Assembly: GCA_963971425.1 (NCBI GenBank)
Contig: OZ020524.1
Span: forward strand, 21,939,022 to 22,003,021
Origin: Bryoerythrophyllum caledonicum
Taxonomy: Eukaryota > Streptophyta > Bryopsida > Pottiales > Pottiaceae
Direction: 5' to 3'
Length of the DNA: 64,000 bases
Of the stretch, positions 22,740-32,662 are shown piece by piece (the first letter of the stretch is position 1; each line of letters begins with the position of its first letter). Below the pieces are notes generated by a model that saw nothing but the letters and a program-made list of their open reading frames with translations, made no database searches and was not told where the DNA came from. Position numbers and translations under genes: made by a program.

Positions 22740-23692
22740 TTAACCCCTAAAGGACCAAGTGTCCAAAAAGGGATTTTTGAAAAATCGGTTAGGTTCCTAT
22801 GGTGTCAATTTCCAACATTCCACTTTGAAATTTTTACTATAGAAAGACATTACCAAGAGCTCAATGGCATAACAATTTTTTCCTAAATTGGACATTTGAT
22901 CAAAAAGTTATAGGGTTTTGAATTTTTAATGGGGAGGGCGGGCACCATGGGCACCTCCAAAAACTTTTGATAGGACACTCTATTGAAAGTGAGATTTTCA
23001 GTACTTGCAAGTAATATTATTTCCCTTCATGTTGTCAAAAAAAAGTTCTTGTCTTTAGTGAAAAATAGCATACCAACCCAAGTCAAACATTTTCACACAT
23101 TGTCACTCATTGTCGGGCAAGGTACCAAAAAAACTTCTTCTTTTCCACATAAAACCTAGAGATCTTCATATTTTTCACTTTTTATTTTTTCCACAATAAA
23201 ATGTAATGTAAAACTTTTTATTAACCATTCGGATTATCAATCAAAAACATGTTAAGTTCAAAAAAAATTAAAGTGTGAATTAACAAATTTCGAGCCTCCA
23301 CTCCTTGCACACTTGTTTTGAATATGCTACACCCTGTCTCTACCTCTAAAAATTGGTGTGTAAGGAGCTAACATCATGCTTAACAAGATGGTAATAGATT
23401 TAGACCTTGTGTAGTGAAATTTTTTGACACCAACTGAAGTCAAAGTCTGTTGATCTACTAAACGCAGGGAAGAAAATGAACCATTTGCTTGACTTCAAAC
23501 ACTATAATCTTTCAATCCGTGCGGTCAAAGTTTATGAAATTTTGTACATGTATTACTTAATAAGCCTTTATTGAGATCCTACGGTTAGAACTAAACATAA
23601 AAGTTTTTGTTACCTTCTTAATTCATTGCACTAGAATCCATTAATTTTGAAGTGTTTTTGGTGTAAAATTGCCTTGGTACCTTAGGGGTTAA
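22740..23692 (+). mobile_element. TTAA-flanked element, copy D
   Basis: 953 bp, the same length as copy A (360-1312) and almost identical to it throughout, with the same inverted ends and flanking TTAA. The flanks differ from those of copy A, so the boundaries are well defined by comparison. Confidence 0.85.
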
Positions 23693-23699
23693 AGTTATA

Positions 23700-23910
23700 G
23701 TATGTTGGTACTCTAAAATTTATGTTTAGTGTAGTATACACTAAATGTGAACCCATACACCAATTGCAAATGAGGCACTTAGTGTAGTGACATAACCGTA
23801 CATTAAATGCCATTTACTACACTATTTGTCAATTTTGGTTAAAATAATAAAATTATTTCTTTTACTTGTGCACATTTAGTGTATCAATAGTGTATCAATA
23901 ATTATTTGTG
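23700..23910 (+). repeat. ACTAAA-type dispersed repeat, copy 2
   Basis: Matches 6164-6366 in order and orientation (CTAAAATTTATGTTTAGTG, GTAGTATACACTAAA, acactatttgtcaatt, cttgtgcacattTAGTGTATC). It begins eight bases after the TTAA element ends. Confidence 0.65.
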
Positions 23911-24067
23911 CTTGAACAAAATGCAAATCTCGGACTGAAAATTTAAGATTTGGACGTATCCAATATTGATTAAATGAGACGTATGGCAATTGCCAAGTAC
24001 ACATATTCTTCTACGAAGATGCCGTACTGCCTACTTAACCACCACATGCGAAACTAATGCAGCTAAT

Positions 24068-25659
24068 TTACAAAAAACTATTGTCGGTAACAACATAGAG
24101 GCATAGTCCAGTTGTAGGGGGGGTTTTCATTAATGTGTCTATAACATCTGGTACAGAAGACCGTTCTTCGAGATATTTTTGCAATGCTGCAAATTTTAGC
24201 TTCAGGTTTACATATTGCTCCGTGTTTTTGGTGGTGAAATATGAAGTGTTCCAGTCTTCTTGCCAAATTTTTTCACAAATCCAATCCACCGCAAATGCAT
24301 CTGCTGCCTTGGAGTAGAGGTGTGACCGTTGCATGACTTCAAGCGAGTTGGAGGAGTCCCGCAGCCCAAAAACATAGAACAGTTCTAGTGCCACAAACCG
24401 TCGCCGCTCTCTCTCTTGCTGAACCTGCTCCTTGAATTCATAACCATATCTTGATGGCTCATTCTCCACAACCCGACTAGAAAGCCCCCAATCGCAAATT
24501 CTGATGTACACCGTATCGGGTTTCCACTCATCAAAGTGGAGCAAAACATTTGATGGAGAGATGTCATTGTGTATATAATTCACGTCGTGGCATTTCCCCA
24601 CAATGACAAGCAACGATAGCACGAGGTTCACTCGATTTTGGCGGTAAGATTTTACCCACCGAAGCTCTTGGATCGACAACCCGGTATTTGGATGCATCTC
24701 AATCCGTTCAAACGGCAATGCTTCGTCCACTTTCGAGTCAAACTTGGACCAAAAACTCCCCAGAGATCCCCCATTCCACCAGAGCGTGTACCCTTCCATA
24801 GTTTTTGGGTAGATGTACGCAAGTCTAATGATCCCTGGATGCACTACCGGACACCCTCCAGCCTCGTTGATGATGTCTCGGCGCTTCTCCCTCTCCTTGG
24901 TGTTGGTCAGAGTCTTTCCGGCGAAGTAAATCCAACTTGGAATATTTTTCAATTTGATTATCATCACCTTCCGTACAGCCCCATAGCCACCCACCGCTTT
25001 TTGTCCTAGCATTGGAATCACCTTAGCGCAACTTTCAAGCCACTTGAAAGTTCCACCGACGTAGTGAGCCAAAATTTGCTCCTCAATAGTCGCTTTCCAA
25101 GGAGCTAGTTTCTTCTTACGGGAAAAAGAGTACTGTTGAACGAAGCCTTGGATCATCCTCATCTTCGCCACTAGTGCGTGCTCCTCCAAGGCCCAGTTGC
25201 TTCCATCCTCCTTCTTCCCCGTGACGTAACACCAGTTCGCAACAATATTGGTGGTTAGTGCGGTCACTTGTGTGTCCAACCACTCCAAATGCATCCAATA
25301 ATTTGATAAATTATTAAATTTCTCAGAGATTTATCAAGGTTTGACATTAATTCGTGTCGCATGTCAACGGTCAACTTGTGGTATCCCTCTTCGTTGTGGT
25401 TCAAATAGCTCAGCATCAACGCCCCTCTCGTTCGGCGGTTGTAAAACTCGACGGCAATCCCTCTACATTCAACCATGTATTCGTGCAGGGGCATGTCCGG
25501 ATTTGTTGACTTCTTCCGCCTCTTCCCGCTCGATGACGACAGATCCAATGATCCCGAAGTCAACTCCGTGTTGGTGGACGGAAGCACCGTCTCACCAACA
25601 TCATCCAAATCCATAAATTGAGGGCGCTTCTCCATCGACCTACTTCCTTCTCCCGCCAT
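24068..25659 (-). pseudogene. Protein-kinase-like gene, one frameshift
   Basis: A long minus-strand gene. The upstream part (25659 to about 25300, MAGEGSRSMEKRPQFMDLDD...) and the main part (to 24068) are in different frames that switch within a few bases near 25305, so one small indel or a missed processing event separates them. In the main 408-codon frame a kinase fold is visible: glycine loop GGYGAVRKV at residues 102-110, candidate Lys in FAGKTL, HPGIIRL, catalytic loop YIHNDISPSNVLL (HND in place of HRD, residues 242-244), and DWG in place of DFG (268-270). The key Asp and Asn of the catalytic loop and the metal-binding Asp are present. No in-frame stop occurs in over 500 codons, which argues for recent function. 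The specific family is unknown to me. It is divergent with the RING-H2 gene at 26152. Confidence 0.65.
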
Positions 25660-25872
25660 ATGTGATAGTCGACTCCCTACCGTGGTCGAAATTCCAAGTT
25701 GATGGTTTTAAAAAAATTCGCAAAGAGTCTGGGTGCAATAAATGGGCCAAGGCCGACCACCCACCAAACTCACTTTCAGGCCGCAAAGCGAACTGACACG
25801 TGAGGCCTAGGGAGTGGACTTGGCAGAGAATAAGGACAAAAGTCCCCTATTTATGTGGTTTAGGATTTTTTT

Positions 25873-25974
25873 GCGAAGACGTCCCAGCCCCACCCGGGCA
25901 AGGGCGGGGACGTCTCCACCCCCTACCGGGTAGGGGCGGAGACGTCCCCGCCCCTTCCCGGGGACCCTAGACCA
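25873..25974 (+). repeat. GC-rich palindromic repeat cluster 2
   Basis: Same units as 22631-22720 and in the same orientation (GGGGCGGAGACGTCCCCGCC appears in both). It lies in the divergent promoter region between the kinase-like gene and the RING-H2 gene, 20 bp before a TATA-like box. Confidence 0.75.
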
Positions 25975-25991
25975 GTGTTTCGTCTATCGGC

Positions 25992-25998
25992 TATATAA
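25992..25998 (+). promoter_or_regulatory. Candidate TATA box for the RING-H2 gene
   Basis: TATATAA, 154 bp before the first ATG (26152) of the frame that encodes the RING-H2 protein, just downstream of the GC-rich palindromes. Position and sequence fit a core promoter; no expression evidence is available. Confidence 0.35.
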
Positions 25999-26151
25999 TA
26001 TCGTGCACACCCCTAATTGTTCCCGCCTCACATACTCCCTCTTCATCCACCTCTTAATTGAGTTGGTTGTGGGCGTCGTGTGAGGACTTCATCCATTTGC
26101 ATTACATACATTATATTCAGATTTTCCCCACCCACGGCCACGCCGGTAAAA

Positions 26152-28419
26152 ATGAATAAAGAAGAACGAGACATGAGTCGACTACGATCGGGAAACAAAT
26201 AGCGGAAGAGGTTACATGTGCTTCGAAATCCTGTTAAATTGGCTTTTAAAGGTTGGGAAGAAGTTCCGGAGCCATGGAGTTTCGAGGATTGCGCAAACTT
26301 CATCGAGTGGTGCCATATCGACAAGGCTTTCTCAGAGGAGCGGCACAATTATCACTGACGCTTTTGCAAGGCAAATTTATGGAAGTGCACCGACGAGGCG
26401 TTCAAAAATCGGTGCATTGAAGTATATCAGGTCTTGTACGACATCCCTTATATCAAACGCAATGAAGTAAATCTCTTCCTTGCGCGAGGTGTCCACACGG
26501 AGGTAAAGTTGGGCAAGAGGGTGGATTGGTCCACCTTGAAAGCCATGAGAGATAGCATAAAAGTTCCTTGTCCGGCAAATGGATTGATTCCAATGGGGAC
26601 ACGGAGGTATCCAGAAGGCGGATTGGGCAAATTGATGGCGAAGACTCAACCGGTCGACACGTACGAGACCAATCCCTCAAACACAGATACAGACTCTAAC
26701 GGATGCCACGTTCCCATCAGAAGGAGCCAAAGGACACAAGCGCACATCAAACGAAGGAAGGCGGAACAGACTGTTAACGTAGTCGTTAACGATACCATTA
26801 ATGAAGTTGTAGCTTAGGTACAATCCCCCACGGTTGTTGTTCAAATGTTAGAAGCCTCTACTGGTGCCATTTTTGCCAGCACTATCCAAACCTTGCTAAA
26901 CTAATTGGAAGGGAAGACGACAGAACTATTGTCATTGCGCGATGAGGTTCGCAAGTTGAGAGTTGAAGTCAATGATAAAAACATTATTATTGACCAGCAA
27001 CGACGTGATATGGAGGAGCTCCGACTTGCCCTACAAGCTAGTACAATGACCACAAAAGATCGGAATCCACGACGGGAGGAGGAAGGGCTTGTACACGTGT
27101 CAACCCAAGAGGATTCATTGTTGTTTAATGAGGCCCCTACCAATACAGACAAAGCTATGGTTAACAAAGAAGAGGGTGCGGCGGGTGACGGCGGCTAAGA
27201 GCTCGCTAAAGCGCTTGAAGAGAATTCAAGACTACAAAGTCGCTTGGATGTGTTTGTAGAACATTACTATCAATGGAAGTTGGCCTGCGTCTTCACGGTC
27301 GATCGGTCTCGTTAATTGGTGGCGGAATTCCAAATAATCGACAACAACTATACCAAAAACAACTAAGAGAGGGTGTTTGGTTTGACGTCGTGGGCCCTTG
27401 TAGATGATCTTTTCAAGATGGATGAAATGGCGATGGTGAAAACTGCCGGTGGGCAAACAACCATCGATTGGTTCCGTTACAAATGGGATTTCAAAAAGGA
27501 GGTTTCATCCACCCTCGATCATCGGGGCAACCCCATGTTATTGTGGCCACAACCTTCGAGCTTTGTATCCGACGGTACTACTTGCTCAATTTGTCTAAAC
27601 CCATTTGGTCCAGAAGGTGGGATGCATCTAGGCACTTGTGAGCACTTGTACCATCCATTTTGCTTGACTAGCTTGATGGTTGTATGCCGGCGGTGCTCAT
27701 TGTACAAGGCCCCTTTTCACGAGCGATTGTACGAACTTTTTGGATTAGTTCCATACATGCCCCCGCATTGGGAGTTCAATGTAACAAACGCTCGTGATCA
27801 ATCACAGATGTGGGGAAAGGATTTGGTGTGGAGCTAGAAACTGAAGATGCACTCGTTGGATAAGATGCACCTCTCAAACGAGTGGGGTTGGGAAAGGGAC
27901 CCGGAGTAGATTGTCCGGGTGTGCAAGAATTTGATCCCGTTAAAGGACAAATACGGTCAAAGAAAACGAAATTTCTTCTACCAATGCTTTAATGGCCATT
28001 GGGACGAGAACGGGGAGCAATTTTGTTTCGGACCTCATCTACGGCAATGGTTGTGGGCCGTTGATGGAGTTTGCATCACAAACGACAACGGGGATCGCAT
28101 TTCTCACGACGTTGACCAACCGGACCCGTAAGAACTAAGACAATTATCGTAATCATAGTGGAAAGAAATTTTCCGAAATGACGGTATGGACTTCTTGCTC
28201 GATGTGCACAGTTCAAGGACACGGCAAGCGCTCGATCAGCTCATGCAATCCCAAATCCTAAGGGCCGTGTTGGATGAAGATGGACCAGCGAGGAGAAGAC
28301 GATCGGCGTCTCGTAGACTTGTATTGGGCTCAGATGAAGATCTCCCTATACACGTAGGGGCACACGACAACGAGGCAGGGGCGAGTGGCACTACTAATAG
28401 CCCAATGAACATTGACTAG
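26152..28419 (+). pseudogene. Coiled-coil / RING-H2 gene with in-frame TAA/TAG codons
   Basis: One frame of 756 codons stays coherent from MNKEERDMSRLRSGNK to the end without a single frameshift, yet twelve internal stop codons interrupt it; eleven are TAA or TAG and one is TGA. Parts in order: a region rich in aromatic residues (WEEVPEPWSFEDCANFIEW), a basic segment (RRSQRTQAHIKRRKAEQ), a coiled coil (LLSLRDEVRKLRVEVNDKN, around 26920-27040), then a RING-H2 finger near 27575-27690 with spacing C-x2-C-x14-C-x-H-x2-H-x2-C-x7-C-x2-C (CSIC, CEH, H, C, CRRC). A C-terminal domain follows with FFYQCFNGHWDENGEQFCFG, and a basic tail. RING-H2 proteins are usually E3 ubiquitin ligases. Most stop positions suit Gln (for example LLN-stop-LEGKTTE, SR-stop-LVAEFQ); one probably replaces Trp (RDPE-stop-IVR). 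Whether it is a decayed gene or something odder is discussed in the findings. Confidence 0.6.
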
Positions 28420-29045
28420 GTGTATTTTTTGTTTTTGCGGTACCAAGAGACATTTTTCTTACAATGCTTCATCTTTTAGCGTTTAATGTATTTTCCCATT
28501 TTCGTATTACATTATGGATACTAAAAGGACATTTCTTGGGTTCATTCCAGACTTTGGAGAGGATGAGGACTGAGTAGAGCTCCGAGTTTTGTGGTGAGGG
28601 GAGTGGAGGGACTTAGTCTCAGAAACCAAACATTCGAACAGTAACAGGTGGGTGGAGTTGCTGTGGAGCCCTCGTTTGTGGTGGAGCTGAGGCTAGTCTG
28701 GATGTTTGCAAGAGCTGCGTGAGAGATTGGAGAAGTTGGAGAGGGCTCTTACCGAGATCTGTGTTGATCGTTCACAAAGAGTGATAGATGTACTAGATCT
28801 GAGGTGGTAAGGTGCTGAAAGCGGGGATACCAACGTTGGAACTCAGATCTAAGCTTGCAGCTATACCTCTAAGTGGCGTAATCCTCCCAGATCTGATCTC
28901 CGCAGTCTAGATCTGCATATTTCTAGCAGTCGCTCTACCTCCCCAACCCACACAAGCAACACTCAACATTGAAGACCCACATCCCACACACAAGATAGAG
29001 CTGCCCTACGATAGCTGCGTCACTCACGCCTCAACAACAACACCA
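28420..29045. other. Gap: 3' flank of the RING gene and start of the LINE
   Basis: 28420-28560 is AT-rich 3' flank. From about 28560 the sequence becomes GA-rich then CA-rich, probably the 5' untranslated region of the large LINE. The exact 5' boundary cannot be fixed because I found no target duplication matching the 3' flank. Confidence 0.35.
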
Positions 29046-32000
29046 GTGATAAGCATTTCTCTCCCTTCCATTGTTTGCACCAGATTCATTTACTTTCCTT
29101 GCACATTATCCATTTGCTCTCATTTGCAATCACTCATAAGAAACACCTTGCTTAGTGGATCCCTTAGACAACACAACACATACAATAGATGCACAGTATA
29201 TCGTACTAGATTAAAAAAATTTGCAGAATTACATTGTGTGCGGAAGCGCTGCCAAAAATACTGCAGATCTACACAGATCACACAACTTCGCGTGCATCTA
29301 CTCGGGATCTGCACCAACATTGAAAGCCCACTCATCAGCAGCAGCAACGATACAAGATCTGGAGAAAGGCAGCGACAGGAGAACAACAGACAAACAACAA
29401 CGCTACAACAGCAAACACCACACAAGCAAGCAAGATCAAAAGCAAGGACACAGAACGAGGTAAGCACTCTCACAGATCCATCATTTCCGTTTGCAAATCC
29501 CCCTTCCTTACTCTCCCCCTCTTCTCCCAATCCTATTGATCTCACCCCCCCCTCCCGCTATCCTATCCCTTCCCCCTCCCCCTCCCTCTTCTCCTCCCCC
29601 CCTCTCAACTCCCTCACAGCCCGTACTCCTCCCTGGCTTATTAAAATCCGCACCAGACTCACAGCTCCTCCCTGCCTCGGAGACCCCAGACCTTCCCCCC
29701 ATCCCGCAAGCACTCAATCAACCAGTAGCATCACTCCCCCTCCCTCCCCTAGAAAAATCTGTAGTTCTCTCCTCCCCACGAACCCTAAAAAATACGCCCC
29801 TACCAAAACCCCTCTCCCACCTCGACACAGAAACAGCTCACCCTCCCTAGTAACACCCCGAACCAACAACGCTCACTACCCCAGTCTGACCCATACATAC
29901 ACACAAACAGATAGGATAAATTTCCCGAAGACTAAACCAAGAAACCTCCCACAGTCACACGCTGAGAAAGGACACCCTGCAGAACCTGAGTTCCGTGAGA
30001 AAAAATACCTCCCGCCGGCAGAATCTACGCGCCGACTCCCCCTGCTCCGATCCCGTCTCCCCCTGCTCCAATCCCGTCTCCCCCTGCTCCGATCCTGTAG
30101 ACAGAACCCCCACAACACAAACCGAACCCTGCGAAAAAAAATAGGACGCTCACCCTCCCAAAAACTACACCCGCACCGCCCCCCCCTGCTCAAAACCCGT
30201 AGACAGAACCCCCACAGCAGAAGTTCAACCCTAGGAATAGAAACAGGACACCCTCCCTCCCCGAAACTAAACCCGCGCCGATCCCCGCTGCTCCAAACCC
30301 GTAGACAGAACCTTCACAGCACAAACTCAACATTGCGAACAGAAACAGGACGCCCCCCACTCCTGAAACTAAATCATGTGTCCCCGATCTCATCCACCCT
30401 CTCAGTCGCTGCGTCTCTGCTATCACCTACCCTCTCCCTCCAGACAGACACTCAAATCCCCCTGCTCCCCTTCATCACCCTCCTTTCACAAGCTACGCCC
30501 ACTCCCTCCCCTTTCCCGACCTCACCTCCTCCAGCCGCTCCTAAGCAACTCACTGCACCTCCCCCACCTGATTCCCCCTCCCCACCCTCACTCTACCCTC
30601 GACCAACCCCACTATCTCCCTCAACCTCTCCCCCGCACTCACAGAATAACCCTCAACCACTCTCACCCTTCCCTGACCTCCCCCCTTCGCCCACAGCCTG
30701 GAGCATAGAGCCGTTAACTGTAGAGCCCACCCAAACACCCCCCAGCGACCCCCGAATCTCTTCTAGTAACCCTCCTACAGGAAATAACGACCTCCCCAGT
30801 AGAAATAGCGACCCCTTAATTCGCCCCAGCGACCCACCTAACTCCCATAACGACCTTCCCTCCCTCAAGCGAGAACCCCCTACCACCCACAGAGACTTCA
30901 CTCCCTCACACAAAGACCTCCCCACATACCATAGTGACCTCCCCCCTTCCCATAACTCTGTCCTAGACAAATTTATGACGGGTAACACCAAGAAAAACTC
31001 CAGCGCCCACATGGAGATAGAGGCCATGGAGGACAACTCTACAACGACCCCAACCGCGAAAACAACAAGAAGGATGGACAAGGAAGGAGGGAGCAGCAAG
31101 AAAAGCAAGATATCTCCGAGACAAGAAGGTAAGATAATCTCCACACCAGAATTATGTTCTTTCAAATTTTGGATGGGCTTCCAAGCTATGGAAGCAATTG
31201 CAATTGAAGAGGGAGCTGAACCTCTATTTAGCGGAGAAACGGTGGAAGACATGATTACTAGAGGGCTAAAACCGGAGGAGGCCAAGGAGGTAAGCATTGC
31301 AAGGGTAGCATTTCCTCGAATTCCACAAGTGCTATACCCTATGTCAAGGAAAGGGGTGGTTGGACAACACTACAACCTTACCCAAATTCCTTTCGACATT
31401 CCCACGAACGAAAGCTCTGGTATGTCACTAGACTTTCATGTTGGAATTCACTTCGAAATCCCACAAACACCTATTATGCATGATGAGGTAAAGGAAATGG
31501 TCAATGCAAGATTAAAGATAATGAACATTTCTCTTGGCAAACAACTAATTGACCCTATAGCTATCCAATGTCTAAGCATCAAACAAGGGAAGATTAAGGG
31601 AGTGTGGGCGGGTAGCATTAAGTTACATTTGCTCAAACCCGAAGTTGATGGGTTGATGTTACTAAAAGGCATTAGACCCTTTATTCTCAAAATTGAGGGA
31701 GAACTAGTCGTTGGTAAGGTTTGCAAGGCCTACCAAGGCATTTCTAAGGGTACTAACCTCTCCGTGAAGGTCAAAAGTGGTGCATTGAAGGATATCACAG
31801 CCCAAGCTCTCTTCAAGGAAGTGCTCGAAGATAGTTTTCGCCGTGGCTTCGAATTCGAGCTTACGGGAGTACAAAAGAAATATGAGGACTCCCATGCCTT
31901 CCTTATTACTACTACTCCCAAGCAAGTGAAGAAAATCCTCCTCCATCAAGCAACCGCACAACATGAAGTATTGGAAACAAGACAAGTGCTCGAAGTCAAT

Positions 32001-32606
32001 GGGCCAAAAGGTAAACTCGAAACCAAAGCTAAAAAAGATGCACTAACCTTAACCTTATCTCCCCTCCCCATTCACTTGGATGTCGTGCACACCACCCATG
32101 AAATTTACAAAGTCATGGGTGGAGCAAATGTCCGCTCTATATGGTTCCACAAGGATAATGGCACTAGCCATAATGGCAATGCCAATATTGTATGCGCTAA
32201 CCCCATTGTGTATAGGACCTTTGTGGGGAAAACTCATATCATTGGAGGTAACTATGTGGATTTTGCACCCCACCGACGTAGCTTGGAAGGTGACACCCCT
32301 CCCACCATGGAAGAAATCAAATCCTTTGGATTTGATGACATCAACACGGCCATTGTCAACACCATGACCACCTTCCAAACACAAGACAAGACCAACAATG
32401 TGACCAAGGAAGAACTAGTGGCAATATTGGAAGAAAATAACAAGAAAATTCGAGAGGAGAACAAAGAATACGCCGATATGAAGAGTGAGGAGTTGAAGAA
32501 ACAAATGGCAAGCGTGCAAGACTCCATGAAGGCCGCCCTTGCCACACTACAAGCCATGGCAAGCACTATGTCCACCCCAATGCTTGAAGATGGAAGGCCA
32601 AACTAG
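29046..32606 (+). CDS. LINE ORF1 (nucleic-acid-binding protein)
   Basis: Open for 1186 codons. The first 640 or so are Pro/Ser/Thr-rich and low-complexity, with two families of internal repeats (three units of about 34 residues containing RRQNPHS...PPLLKT, and eight-residue units like NSHNDLPS). The conserved body begins near MEIEAMEDNSTTT (31011). It includes SFKFWMGFQAMEAIAIEEG, then a segment resembling the RRM-like fold of other LINE ORF1 proteins (GNANIVCANPIVYRTFVGKT), and a C-terminal coiled coil (EELVAILEENNKKIREENKE). ORF1 proteins of this kind bind the element RNA as trimers or oligomers; that role is inferred. The start is uncertain: the first true ATG could be near 30975 or 31011, with the Pro-rich part as leader, although 1.9 kb without a stop argues for translation. 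Confidence 0.7.
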   Translation: MISISLPSIVCTRFIYFPCTLSICSHLQSLIRNTLLSGSLRQHNTYNRCTVYRTRLKKFAELHCVRKRCQKYCRSTQITQLRVHLLGICTNIESPLISSSNDTRSGERQRQENNRQTTTLQQQTPHKQARSKARTQNEVSTLTDPSFPFANPPSLLSPSSPNPIDLTPPSRYPIPSPSPSLFSSPPLNSLTARTPPWLIKIRTRLTAPPCLGDPRPSPHPASTQSTSSITPPPSPRKICSSLLPTNPKKYAPTKTPLPPRHRNSSPSLVTPRTNNAHYPSLTHTYTQTDRINFPKTKPRNLPQSHAEKGHPAEPEFREKKYLPPAESTRRLPLLRSRLPLLQSRLPLLRSCRQNPHNTNRTLRKKIGRSPSQKLHPHRPPLLKTRRQNPHSRSSTLGIETGHPPSPKLNPRRSPLLQTRRQNLHSTNSTLRTETGRPPLLKLNHVSPISSTLSVAASLLSPTLSLQTDTQIPLLPFITLLSQATPTPSPFPTSPPPAAPKQLTAPPPPDSPSPPSLYPRPTPLSPSTSPPHSQNNPQPLSPFPDLPPSPTAWSIEPLTVEPTQTPPSDPRISSSNPPTGNNDLPSRNSDPLIRPSDPPNSHNDLPSLKREPPTTHRDFTPSHKDLPTYHSDLPPSHNSVLDKFMTGNTKKNSSAHMEIEAMEDNSTTTPTAKTTRRMDKEGGSSKKSKISPRQEGKIISTPELCSFKFWMGFQAMEAIAIEEGAEPLFSGETVEDMITRGLKPEEAKEVSIARVAFPRIPQVLYPMSRKGVVGQHYNLTQIPFDIPTNESSGMSLDFHVGIHFEIPQTPIMHDEVKEMVNARLKIMNISLGKQLIDPIAIQCLSIKQGKIKGVWAGSIKLHLLKPEVDGLMLLKGIRPFILKIEGELVVGKVCKAYQGISKGTNLSVKVKSGALKDITAQALFKEVLEDSFRRGFEFELTGVQKKYEDSHAFLITTTPKQVKKILLHQATAQHEVLETRQVLEVNGPKGKLETKAKKDALTLTLSPLPIHLDVVHTTHEIYKVMGGANVRSIWFHKDNGTSHNGNANIVCANPIVYRTFVGKTHIIGGNYVDFAPHRRSLEGDTPPTMEEIKSFGFDDINTAIVNTMTTFQTQDKTNNVTKEELVAILEENNKKIREENKEYADMKSEELKKQMASVQDSMKAALATLQAMASTMSTPMLEDGRPN
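30046..30380 (+). repeat. Nested tandem repeats in the ORF1 leader
   Basis: Three copies of a 21-bp unit TCCCCCTGCTCCGATCCCGT at 30046-30100, followed by about three copies of a roughly 102-bp unit containing CCCGTAGACAGAACCCCCAC. All lengths are multiples of three, so the reading frame is preserved. Confidence 0.75.
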
Positions 32607-32662
32607 TTAGGAACAAAGACTACATACCACTACATAGAAACCGTATAGTAAATACCCATAGT

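Noticed and set aside
26152-28419. Genome-wide reassignment of TAA/TAG to glutamine
   Set aside because: The pyruvate kinase, LOV, CCB3-like and kinase-like reading frames contain no internal TAA/TAG and the three intact genes end in TAA or TAG, so the host uses the standard code; only a gene-specific explanation remains open.
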